NCBI GenBank assembly: GCA_027922465.2
Contig: BQMF02000166.1
Location: 248,001-312,000 of the forward strand
DNA from: Turritopsis dohrnii
Lineage: Eukaryota; Cnidaria; Hydrozoa; Anthoathecata; Oceaniidae
Reading direction: 5' to 3'
Length of the DNA: 64,000 bases
A model generated the notes under the pieces. It saw only the letters and a list, made by a program, of their open reading frames with translations. It was not told where the DNA came from and searched no databases. A program made the position numbers and the translations under genes. Of this stretch, positions 1 to 9,450 are shown in pieces. Within the stretch, counting starts at the first letter, position 1; each line of letters opens with the position of its first letter.

Positions 1-1349
1 GAGAACCTAAACGTAGTTTACACGAATCAGACTCAAGGAAAGATTTCTTTTCTCCGTCTTCCAATCGAAGTGATCGTGCACCTTATGTTGAAGACAATGT
101 TTACGACAACGTCTATCAGAGGCGAGATGTCGACCGATACGAAAGTCGCTCGAAAGTGAGTAACTCTAGACCCGACAGCAGACACGATCTTAGAAGCGAT
201 ATTCGTAGAGAGCATTCCAGAAATGATGAACGACGCGAAACAAGGAGAGATTATCCTTATCTCGAGACAAGCGATATTCGAAGGGTAGTAAACCGATCTG
301 AAGGCACTGCTGACCGACCATATGCAAGAGAACGATCACCTCATCGGACTGCAGATTCAAGGTACTCCGATGACAGAAACGCTCCTTCATCACCTGGCGA
401 TCGTCATTATGATAGACGAGATGATCGTTGGTTATCAACACCAAACATCAGTGCTCCCAAAACACTATCAGATGTTCTTGGCCGAGCTGGATTGACTGGC
501 ATACTGGGTCATCAAGCAGAATCGAAATCTGCGTCGTATTCACCCAGAAGAAACGAAGCTGGCAAAAATATTGATGATCGTTTTTTTTCTTCAAGCAATC
601 GTAGATCCATTGATAATTCCGATCGCTCTTATGCCCAAACCAATGGGCGCGATGCTCGCGTCAATTCGCGCGACGATCGCAGAAGTGAATCCTTTCGGGA
701 TTCTCGAAGTGATGATCGAAGAGATTATAGAGACTTAAAACCAGATCCGAGACGAGGAGAGCCCGTGGATGATCGTCGAGATGTGCATGATGATCGTTAT
801 CGAAGTGTTCATGACGAGTTGCATCGGGAGTCGAGTCGATTAGATGTTCGTGAACCGATACGAAGCGATCGAAGAGATATGAGATATGAGGACAGGCGAG
901 ATTACAGGCTAAACGAGAGAAAGGATATGCGAACTGAAATTCCTCTGGAGAACAGACAAAGACGAGAACCAACTCGTGATTACAGACCAGAACTCCCGCC
1001 AAGCATGGAAAGAAAACCTAAAAACCCTCCTCCGCATAGCGAAATGATAGCTCCTATTTCTATTACCGAAAGGAGAGGTTTACATCCTATAGCAGCTGAG
1101 CTTACTGCGCGACCTTTACCAACTGTTGTGGCATCTGCACCAAGAGTTGTTCCATTGGATATGTTTGGTCGGCAGTTACCGGTTGTCTCAAATCCTGCTG
1201 CACAAGCCATCCAAGCGGGATATGCTGCCGCCCAAGGATTGGCCATCCCGCAGGTGGCTCCTGGCATTCAGTTAGGAAGAGATGGTCGCTTAGAATATAC
1301 AAGAATTGCACAGGCCACACAAAGTATTCCTCATTTAAGACGTTTTTGA
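1..1349 (+). CDS. Arg/Asp/Ser-rich disordered protein, 3' terminal exon (5' end outside window)
   Basis: The frame is open from base 3 to a TGA at 1347-1349, about 448 residues, so this is the last coding exon of a gene that starts upstream. The codon at 156 is GTG and lies inside the open frame; it is not a start. The first ~300 residues are low complexity, built of RD, DR, RR, SR and DDR runs with scattered Tyr, like RS/RD-type nuclear RNA-binding or splicing-associated proteins. The last ~100 residues are different: Pro/Ala-rich and hydrophobic, with a segment reading DMFGRQLPVVSNPAAQAIQA, ending in HLRRF. No globular domain is recognised and the family is not assigned. An AATAAA lies at 1420-1425, about 70 bases past the stop, fitting a polyadenylation signal. 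Confidence is high that it codes and low on function. Confidence 0.75.
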   Translation, partial: EPKRSLHESDSRKDFFSPSSNRSDRAPYVEDNVYDNVYQRRDVDRYESRSKVSNSRPDSRHDLRSDIRREHSRNDERRETRRDYPYLETSDIRRVVNRSEGTADRPYARERSPHRTADSRYSDDRNAPSSPGDRHYDRRDDRWLSTPNISAPKTLSDVLGRAGLTGILGHQAESKSASYSPRRNEAGKNIDDRFFSSSNRRSIDNSDRSYAQTNGRDARVNSRDDRRSESFRDSRSDDRRDYRDLKPDPRRGEPVDDRRDVHDDRYRSVHDELHRESSRLDVREPIRSDRRDMRYEDRRDYRLNERKDMRTEIPLENRQRREPTRDYRPELPPSMERKPKNPPPHSEMIAPISITERRGLHPIAAELTARPLPTVVASAPRVVPLDMFGRQLPVVSNPAAQAIQAGYAAAQGLAIPQVAPGIQLGRDGRLEYTRIAQATQSIPHLRRF

Positions 1350-1419
1350 ACTATAAGGACTATAAACATTGTTTCATTTCCACCTCTATGTTTTTTGGTT
1401 GCTTCATTAGTAAAAGTAC

Positions 1420-1425
1420 AATAAA
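1420..1425 (+). promoter_or_regulatory. Polyadenylation signal AATAAA
   Basis: A canonical AATAAA hexamer sits 71 bases after the stop codon of the Arg/Asp-rich protein, in AT-rich sequence. It is the expected position for the poly(A) signal of that gene. Confidence 0.5.
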
Positions 1426-1977
1426 TTATACTCTTTGATTGATTTGAATAGTGGCTTTTATTTCTGATTGAAATCATCCCCTGCCTGTTGTCCCTGTAAG
1501 TTTGAATGAGTTTGGTGACGAGGACGGATTGACAAGAAATCAACATTCACACTCCAGTATTTTTAAACACTGAGCAGCCTACTGCTTTTCACCTACCACA
1601 GTGAATAGTTAGATCAAACTTTTTTTTTTACAAATTTGTAGACGGTTTGCATGTTACAGTCAAAAACATTTAATCGTTAAGTTTTACGTGGAACACACGC
1701 ACCTTTTGTTAAGTTGTGTATTTTGAAATTGAGCATGAAATGTTCTTATTTTTGCTCCATCCTTTTAGCGACATTTCCTGGGAAATTTGGTTTCCAGCAT
1801 TCTAGGATCTTTTAAATTTCAAACTTTTGACCGTAGTTGCGTCTCAATAATTCACCAAACTAAAACATTGTGGTTCATTCATATTTAGGTGATGAAGGAA
1901 GGTTGTGTTTTTTACAGGAAAGATGAAATTTGAACCTTCAAAACAAGTAACTGCTAAGTTGTCAGTGCAGAATGCGA

Positions 1978-2023
1978 AACAACTTGCATGCTGCGATTCT
2001 GTAATCGCAGCATGCAAGTTGTT
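1978..2023. repeat. Perfect 21-bp hairpin with 4-nt loop
   Basis: Bases 1978-1998 and 2003-2023 are exact reverse complements (21 of 21), separated by the four bases CTGT. The stem core reads AACTTGCATGCTGCGATT. The hairpin stands alone in the intergenic space after the first gene. It could be a foldback remnant of a mobile element or the stem of a small-RNA precursor. Confidence 0.8.
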
Positions 2024-2344
2024 CCATGGTATCAAATATTTACAAATTTTGTTGATGAGGAATACATCGCGTTTCATAATGATCAAATCGCCTTGACGAT
2101 TTTTATTTATATGATTTTTATCATAAATATGAAAATATGTGGCTACAACACGAAACTTATTTCTAAGCAAGTTCTGTAATGGTTGTTAGAGAGACTACAA
2201 ATTTACGTGACGAAAGCGACCAACGGAGTTTCTTGCATCAAAAACCAGAGGATTGCAATAATGTATAAGTGTAATTAAAATCATCGAAAAACCCAAATTT
2301 TGCCACATGGCAAAATCTATTCCGGAATTGTTCATAATGAATTA

Positions 2345-2665
2345 AGGCCGACCTCCACTCAACAAATATTGTACGCGCGGACGAACGAAGCCAGTGTATG
2401 CACCTGCGTGATTGGATATTGAAAGGTCTGCACATAATCCTTAGATGATAAAAAAAAACATGGCTGCCAAACTGAGCAGAAGAAAACAAAAATATAATAA
2501 TACTACAGTTAAATTTTTTAGTAGCATTTGATTGGTTTTAAATGTTTTGATTACATCATTTTTTTTCTGCGAACGAAATATGTTCGCAGCGCGTTTGCTT
2601 GCACATATGCGTATAGAATTGTCGTCCGTCCGCGCGTACAAAATTTGTTGAGTGGAGGTCGGCCT
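2345..2665. mobile_element. MITE, 321 bp, with TTA target duplication (PIF/Harbinger-like)
   Basis: The ends are near-perfect inverted repeats of about 38 bp: the left end begins AGGCCGACCTCCACTCAACA and the right end (2628-2665) is its reverse complement with a few changes. The element is flanked by TTA at 2342-2344 and TTA at 2666-2668. Three-base TWA target duplications are the hallmark of the PIF/Harbinger superfamily. There is no coding capacity, so it is non-autonomous. Confidence 0.75.
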
Positions 2666-2889
2666 TTATGTTTAAATTTAAAAAGTCATTTTTTTTCGCT
2701 TTACAAATGTTTTCCACTACTACAAAAAAAAACATAAATAGACAAAAGAAACATAAACAAACAAGGATTTCCAGTAATATCCTTTGAAATGAACCCTGTT
2801 GTAAAAAAATCATCTAAGTATCGAATATTTCTGGGCAGACCTACATTTCTGCCTCTGTTACTTGGAATACAATGCATCATGTCAGATTT

Positions 2890-5254
2890 TCAGATTGCAT
2901 TATTCACTGTGTCACTTTCATCAGAAGAAACGATCGCCATTTTCTTCTTCATATTCAAATTAGGTTCGCTGTTTTCTTTTTCATCGGAAGATTCTGCATC
3001 GATGTCAGACAGATCACCAAACATATACTTTCTGGGTTTTGGGGGAGATATCGAACGTTTATCAACGCTCACTGATTGGTTGCGCCGTCTACCTGGAAAA
3101 GAGTTTTGTAAATATCACTTACCATTCGCTTCATGAATAATCAAAAAGTGGAAAAATGTATTACTGGAAACTATATTGGAAGCATCTAACTCCGATAATT
3201 CTTTAGCTTCTTCTCTTTTCCGTCTCACCTTCTCGCATTTTTTAAGGGTGGGACGACCTTGACATTGAAGTAACAATAAATCCTCAAAGAGTCAAATTTT
3301 AGAAATGACAAGCGTCTACGGTGAAAATAAGTTAGTTTAATCGATGCTAACTTACTCTCTATTAACCACCCGGGTGATCACAATTTTTTTTCAAAATTTA
3401 GAGGGGGGCGGGAGAGGGGGAGTTTTTAAATTGTTTTGAAACTCCAATAAAATTACGAAAATAAAATTATGAAAGGTGCAAAAGTAACACTTCTTCTATA
3501 ATATTTTCTCAAATATTTGGATATTAGTTGGTCTATTTTTACGTCTCCATCTTCTTTCCGATCCGAGTCAATTAGAAGATTGGGATGGTCTTCGACATTA
3601 GACTCGTAAATGCTGTGACTATCTTTCTTATTCACAAATAAAAATATCTTTCTTATTCACAAAGAAAAAAAGAAGAACTGAAAAACATTTGTTTTTGTTT
3701 CAAAAATTATTCTACTAATAAATAATCCATTATCTGAAAAAAACTAGACTAGGCCACCAGCCTCTCAAGAAAGATGTAATACTTTTGCAACACTTATAAG
3801 ATGCTGTTTTTGTGTGGAAATTTAATAAAAGATGAACCTTTGTTACGAAACATCCAGCTGTTGTCACGTGCAAAATCGGAATCTCCAAATCGGAAGTTCA
3901 TTTTTAGCTACTCTTTCGAAAGTATCACTTTACGGTTTTCACAATTTCCCATCTGGAAATTTCCCATCTTATTCGGAAACGACTTTAAAAAACCCTGTTT
4001 CGTAAAAGAAATGATTTTTATAGCAAAAACATATTGTTATAACTTGCAGGAACCCTTTTTAAAATTGTTTATATTTCCATCCATGTAACGTTTTCTATGC
4101 TTTAAAAAATGAGTTCAACTCTTTGTAATTTTGATCAAAATAAAACAAAGCAGTCAGTAACCTTTTTATCTTCCACTGTCTTCTTAAATTCTCGTTCGAA
4201 GGGAAAAAAACTCATTTGGTTTTCATTTAAGTTCATCATTGTCGCGCTTTGCCAAGTTAAAATCTCAAAAGACAAATAACTGTTCCGTCTGCCTGACCAG
4301 TCTCTGCGATTATTATTAATTTTTTTTTTTTTTTTAATGAAATACATTTAACTCCATTTGAAGAAGCAAACATCAACCTGATCTGCTGCTCTTATAGCAG
4401 TCGGTGCATTGGAACGAAACCGACACCAAATAGAGTTCCATATGATTGCTAAAATAGATTTTTGGAAACACAACACAACATTAAAAAAAATTAACGAATT
4501 ACTATTCGCCCTTAAGTCCAATTCTCGATAAAAAAATAATAACGCACATACCTGAGATACCGAACTCCAAAAGCATTTGAGAAATTTTTTCTTCCTTGGA
4601 TTTCATGGTTTTACAGTCAGAAAAGAGGTTATTGTAACTTTTAATACGCACGCCACAAGCTCTCACATATCGAAGTAGAGATGTCAATTTCTTACTGTTC
4701 GGCTTACTTTCGAATTTATTTCTTTTTTCCTGTGTGTCAGGAACACGAATAGACGTTACAACCTTTTCAAATAGTGGATCATGAAATGCTCTGCTCTACA
4801 AGTCGTTACCTGTTCGAAACTATATCTTTTCCTCTTACCAGTTGTTTTCAATGGAGAAATTTGTTTTTGAGAATGAATTTCAGATTCCAGAATTTTGCTT
4901 GATACGACCTAGAAATCAAGTATCCGAGGATCAGTGTTTCCACCATGTTAACTAATAAATCGTTTAGAAGGATCGTACATTTTGTTCTGATTGATGATCA
5001 TCCGCGCCGTCTTTTTCATCATCTCCATCATCATGATCATCCGGATTTTCCTTTTCATTATCTCTATCATTATGACCATTCGCGCTGCCCTTTTCATTAT
5101 CTTCATTACGCGATGTAGATTGGATTTCCAGATCAACAAGTTTTCTCTTTTTACACAACGGTTCTTCATCACTAGAATTGTGGTCACTCGATGCATCACT
5201 GCTAACTGAAGACACCGTACTGTTTAACTTAGGACAGTTAATTTTGCTTTCCAT
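2890..5254 (-). CDS. HIRIP3: HIRIP3-like histone chaperone with CHZ motif (5 exons)
   Basis: Five minus-strand exons join in phase with GT...AG introns: 5254-4979, 4908-4810, 4729-4552, 3257-3165 and 3092-2890, giving about 282 residues. Exon 1 starts at an ATG (MESKINC) and is Ser/Asp/Glu-rich. Exons 3 and 4 carry the conserved block: LLRYVRACGVR, then GISGRPTLKKCEKVRRKREE, then ELSELDASNIV. This matches the C-terminal CHZ region of HIRA-interacting protein 3, which binds histone H2A-H2B or H2A.Z-H2B. The last exon gives a basic segment and an acidic Ser/Asp tail (SSDEKE, VSSDESD). The introns after exons 1 and 2 are about 70-80 bases; intron 4 is 1.3 kb. Vertebrate HIRIP3 has a longer N-terminus, so an upstream exon may be missed. 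The histone-chaperone role is inferred from the family. Confidence 0.75.
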
Positions 5255-5525
5255 ACTAACGGAAAAGGATCATGAAAATATGGATAAAATGAACTTGAAC
5301 AAAAGGATAGAATGAACTCAACAAAGACTTCAATCCAAACTTGGTTTTTAATCTACAAAGTTCTTAAATTTTGGTTTCATGGTCAGTCAGGTATACAAAA
5401 GCAGTTAAAGCAATAGGCAATGCAAGAAAGTTATATGTGATACAGTATAAAACATAAAAAAAGTATCCACAATAAAAACCTTAACACAAACTTGTAAATA
5501 TGTCGTAGAATAGGCGACGCTTCTG

Positions 5526-5660
5526 CTACTTTGTCGGGGATGATTTCGTCGGGGAAAAGGGACGAAAATTTTGAAAAAGTGAAATTTATAAGAAAGTATT
5601 AGAAAAATTTTGCGAAATGACGAAATTTTCCCCGAAGAAATTATCCCCGATAAAGTAGTC
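5526..5660. mobile_element. Short inverted-repeat element (MITE), ~135 bp
   Basis: The left end CTACTTTGTCGGGGATGATT and the right end ATTATCCCCGATAAAGTAG are imperfect inverted repeats of about 32 bp. The inner part again contains TCGTCGGGGAAA and TTTCCCCG. A related right half (AATTATCCCCGATAAGG) lies at about 31905-31990 inside the alpha2-delta gene, so this is a dispersed family. Confidence 0.6.
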
Positions 5661-6291
5661 ATAATTCTAGAGTTTTTGTTGTATGGGGCATAATAAATTT
5701 CAAACGAGGCTCACGTTTCATATCGTTTATATCGTTTCAAATTCAACTGGAAGTAACAGGTAGCTAGGCCGAAAAAGTTGAAAGCGATAAAAGAAGATCT
5801 GCAGAGGAAAATGCTGACGTATCACACTAACTGGGTTTCTTCTCCGAAAAAGCTGGTTAAAAATGAAACTGTTGAGATAATGTAAAAAAATCAGTTCGTT
5901 CACAGACTAATCGAAATTCACAAAAACAAAACAAAAATGATTTTATATAAACTATATATAGATCACAAAAAAAACGTACAGTTTATGCATAGTCTTTTCG
6001 AAGCTGTCGAATGTTCTTAAGTGGAAATGCAGAGGTCAGCAAAATATCCATCATTTCTATTGAAACGCAGTGTACATTTTCGCCTCGTTTCTATGTTGAT
6101 AAGAAAGTCGCAAATTGTTCTCTAGTGGGATCACTTAACATCTAACTAAACTAGATGACGTCACACATGTTGATTAGGCTATGGAACATTTCCATGGAAA
6201 CTACATGGATGGAATACGTTTAAAACACTTCCAAAAGAAAAACTACGACAACTACGAATGCATGAAAAAGTTATATCAAAAATACTAGAAA

Positions 6292-9105
6292 TTATTTGGT
6301 GATTTTAGTTGGAGATCTGCGCTGGTGGTCCTCCATTGACTTTTTCAATGCAATGGTTGCAGGCTGATCAATGCGTGTATAATCGCTTTTATTAAAAGTC
6401 TCAATGGGTGAGCGTGGCGACGAACGAACCGGAGAACCGGAACTGGATTTGCTCAAACCTTGAAACTTGTCGGATTTCCCAACAATAATGTAATTTAGCT
6501 TGCTCGAGTTGCGTGCATTCGAGGCTGGCGACATGAGATTAGAGTAGTCACTCAGCATTTCTTTGCGCGGTTCTTTTCGTTGATTTCGACGAGTTGCGTT
6601 AATATTCTCATAAGATCCGTCACTTTGATTCGAGTACGAAATGCCGTCGATGCTATGCGTCGAGTCATTATCGAAAACTCCGACAGCATGGTATATGCTC
6701 GAGTCTTCGTCGTCGTACTTCTCAAATTCGTTTTTATAACTTTTCAATCTCAGTGGAGTGGGTTTGGTTTTTTTTCGGCGTCCGTTTGTTTCGCCAGATG
6801 TCGTCACATTGACATACGAATCATTATCATCGTCACTTAAAGATGTCCCCTTCACGTTTATATAATCCGTACCTTTAAGTTCTCCGGAACTGTACGCTAA
6901 TTTTCCATCACCTGTAGCATCTGCCCATGCATCGAACATTAATGGATCAGATAGATGTTTGGTGGAATTGTGTCGATAGTTCTCCCTTCTCACCACACCG
7001 TTATTCAGTGTTAATGTGTTACTGTCGGATGAATTTCGGACGGCTTGTACGTTACCATATACGGGCTCCCGATTGATTGGCTGGCATAGCGTGTTGTTAT
7101 TAGCAACATTTTCTCTACTCGTCAAAAACGCATCATCCGACGCATCGGAGTGAATCGTTCGACGATTTAGTTGACTGTCAATTTCATCCAATAAGCTACC
7201 GGAACTTTTTTTATCGCTTCGCGACACATTTTCATCCAATGAAAATTCAAACACAGTTGTCTGGGGAAAACCTAAGCTGACTGGTGAGCGAGGCGGAGGA
7301 GTTGGGGTTTCCTCTGAATTCGCTTTGATTTTGCTAATTCCCACTGGTTTAGGCATAGCATACTTGCCAGATGATTTTTGGGCACTGGTGTAACTATCAG
7401 CAGACACTCTGAGTTTCCGACTAGCTATATCACTCCGATCGGAAACGGTTACTCCCATCTCATCCTTTCTGCTAGATGAGGGAAGATTTTTTTCCGTCTC
7501 GAGCTGGTCAGATATCAATTCGGCCGATCGAGACATTTTAGGTTTTTGCTCATTTTCATGGTCGATCGTGGGAATATCGTTAGTCGTCATACTACGAGGT
7601 TTTAATAAGGTACGTTCAACCTGTCTCTTGTCTAAGGTCACACTGTTCAAAGAACTCTCTTCATTCGATGGTAAAGGAAGTCTGCTCATTCCCTTCCTGG
7701 GAAGCTCCGGTGGTTCACGAAGGTCAGAACGATGACTTGGATGGACAGCTGACTGACTTCGAGCGATGCTTATGCTACTCAGAACAGATGAATCAGTTAA
7801 ATTTACACTCAAATTGGGACTTTTTTTTCGGTCCAAACTACAAAATCTCGCCTCCTCTGTCATGGAACTATTAAGTGCAGCCATACTTGATTTTTTAGTT
7901 GCGGCAGCTGCACTTTGAGTCCTGCCTCTCCTTCGCTTACGCATACGATCACTTGCGCGTAATATAATACGCTTAAAAAAACTTTGATCACCAACATTTC
8001 TCCTTGCTTGTCCAAGTTCATCCAAAATGGCAGAACCATTCAAATGGCTATGTACTGCTAAAGCTAATAAATGAAAAAACAAAATCATAAAATACAAAAA
8101 CGTTTTGTGAATAAGATGGAGGGGAGAAGGGGGTTAAGACAGTTAAGTACATACATGAACTGTTAGTTGGATCGACTATTTCATCAAATGCTTTCGCTAC
8201 TTCCTCAGCGTTGTCAGGTACTTCCAAGTTGACAACAATACCTTTAGATTTCATTGGTGGAGCCACTTCAAACATGAAATGTGATGTATCAACAGCCACA
8301 TAGCTGTGAATATCATTCGTGAACCAGCGATTTAGGCATCGGTAGTTTTTATTGGTGACAATGGAGAAAAATGCAGGATATAAACGGATAGTAGCTTCAC
8401 CCGGTTTCAATTTCTGCTTATCGGGAATTGATATGTCATACGTCACAGCTATAGAGTGAAACAAATTTTCGAAAGGACTTTTAATAATTTAATCGCGGTA
8501 CAAGAAAACAAATATCAATTTGACGGATTTCAAATTCCAACATAATCGTAAACAATTACAGAGATACAGAGATTTGTTGCACCGACCTTGTCCAAAATGG
8601 CTGACTAAGATGTGTTCCCACTGGTCACGAACAGATTTTTGTTTGAAGGAAAGAAAAATGGTTTGTGAGGTGGTCACAATAACCAAGACATTAATCGCTT
8701 TATCGTACTGTTGACAAACATCGAGTCCACAGAAGTCTAGCGGAATCACACATTTTTCTTTCCCTTCCACTGCATGGCTAGCGTCTTTATACAAGAATAA
8801 ATAGTAGTAAAAATCTAAAATGGAAGTTCATAATATGCTACTGTTTTGAATGGAGTTATGGTAAGTTGCAAGAACTCATCGTTGGATCACAAACGACATT
8901 TTGTTCATATTTCCATTAAATCGTTATCCTTTTTAAAAATAAACAAAAAGGTGGAATAACTCTCAAACAGTAAAAAGTCCCACATTTTAGTGACTAGTCC
9001 TTCAGTAATGTATAACACCAATGTTATCAAATAAAAATTACCTTTGGGTATTCGCTCCGCTGATTTCGGAGAAACTTTTTTAAGGACAGCCCATCTTAAT
9101 TTCCA
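6292..9105 (-). CDS. DOK7-like docking protein: PH domain, IRS-type PTB domain, long tail with YxN motifs (5' incomplete)
   Basis: Four minus-strand exons join in phase: 9105-9042, 8784-8587, 8448-8155 and 8057-6292, about 773 residues to the stop. The first two exons form a PH domain (WKLRWAVLKK near the start, SVRDQWEHILVSHF in its last helix). The third is an IRS/DOK-type PTB domain (VTYDISI, GEATIRLYPAFFSIV, RWFTNDIHSYV, FMFE). The order and spacing match DOK7. The 1.8-kb last exon encodes a disordered Ser-rich tail with YGNV, YINV, YVNV, YENI and YSNL, which resemble pYxN docking sites for Grb2-type SH2 domains, and a Pro-rich PTPPPRSP. DOK proteins are membrane-recruited adaptors for receptor tyrosine kinases; DOK7 activates MuSK. 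The exon(s) holding the start codon and first PH strand were not found upstream. Confidence 0.75.
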
Positions 9106-9169
9106 CTGAAAAATTAGAACAAAAACTAATTGAATAGAACAAAAGTGTTGTTATTTATGAATGTTTACC

Positions 9170-9450
9170 GAGGATAGCCTCTTCAGTTCCTTAAGGTACT
9201 GTTATCAATGAGGGTCTTGCAAAGGAGGTCCTAGAGTATTAAAGTCCCCATTTGGGCTATGGAAGCTGTATTGACAAAAACCGCTCAACTAGACAACCAT
9301 CCTACACATCATCCCTACTCTCCTGCTGAGGAGTGCTAAGCAGAGAGGAGTGATTCACACTGTCATAGTCGCTGGCATGGCTCGTTCGGGGATTGAACCC
9401 GTGACCTCCCGAACAGGAAGCTAGCACTCTATCACAAGGCTACCAGTCGG
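9170..9450 (-). mobile_element. tRNA-derived SINE (copy 1, minus strand)
   Basis: Read on the minus strand, the head (about 9450-9385) resembles a tRNA: a box A-like GTGATAGAGTGCTAGC, then a box B-like GGGTTCAATCCCC (complement of 9388-9400). The body and tail continue to about 9170. It matches the plus-strand copy at 24358-24605 along its whole length. The two RNA polymerase III promoter boxes and repetition support a SINE over a true tRNA gene. Confidence 0.75.

Noticed and set aside
980..1267. Minus-strand open frame
   Set aside because: It is the antisense shadow of the Arg/Asp-rich coding exon.
3453..3635. Minus-strand open frame between HIRIP3 exons (DQLISKYLRKYYRR-like)
   Set aside because: The flanking exons 4729-4552 and 3257-3165 join in phase and complete the CHZ block without it, so it is intronic.
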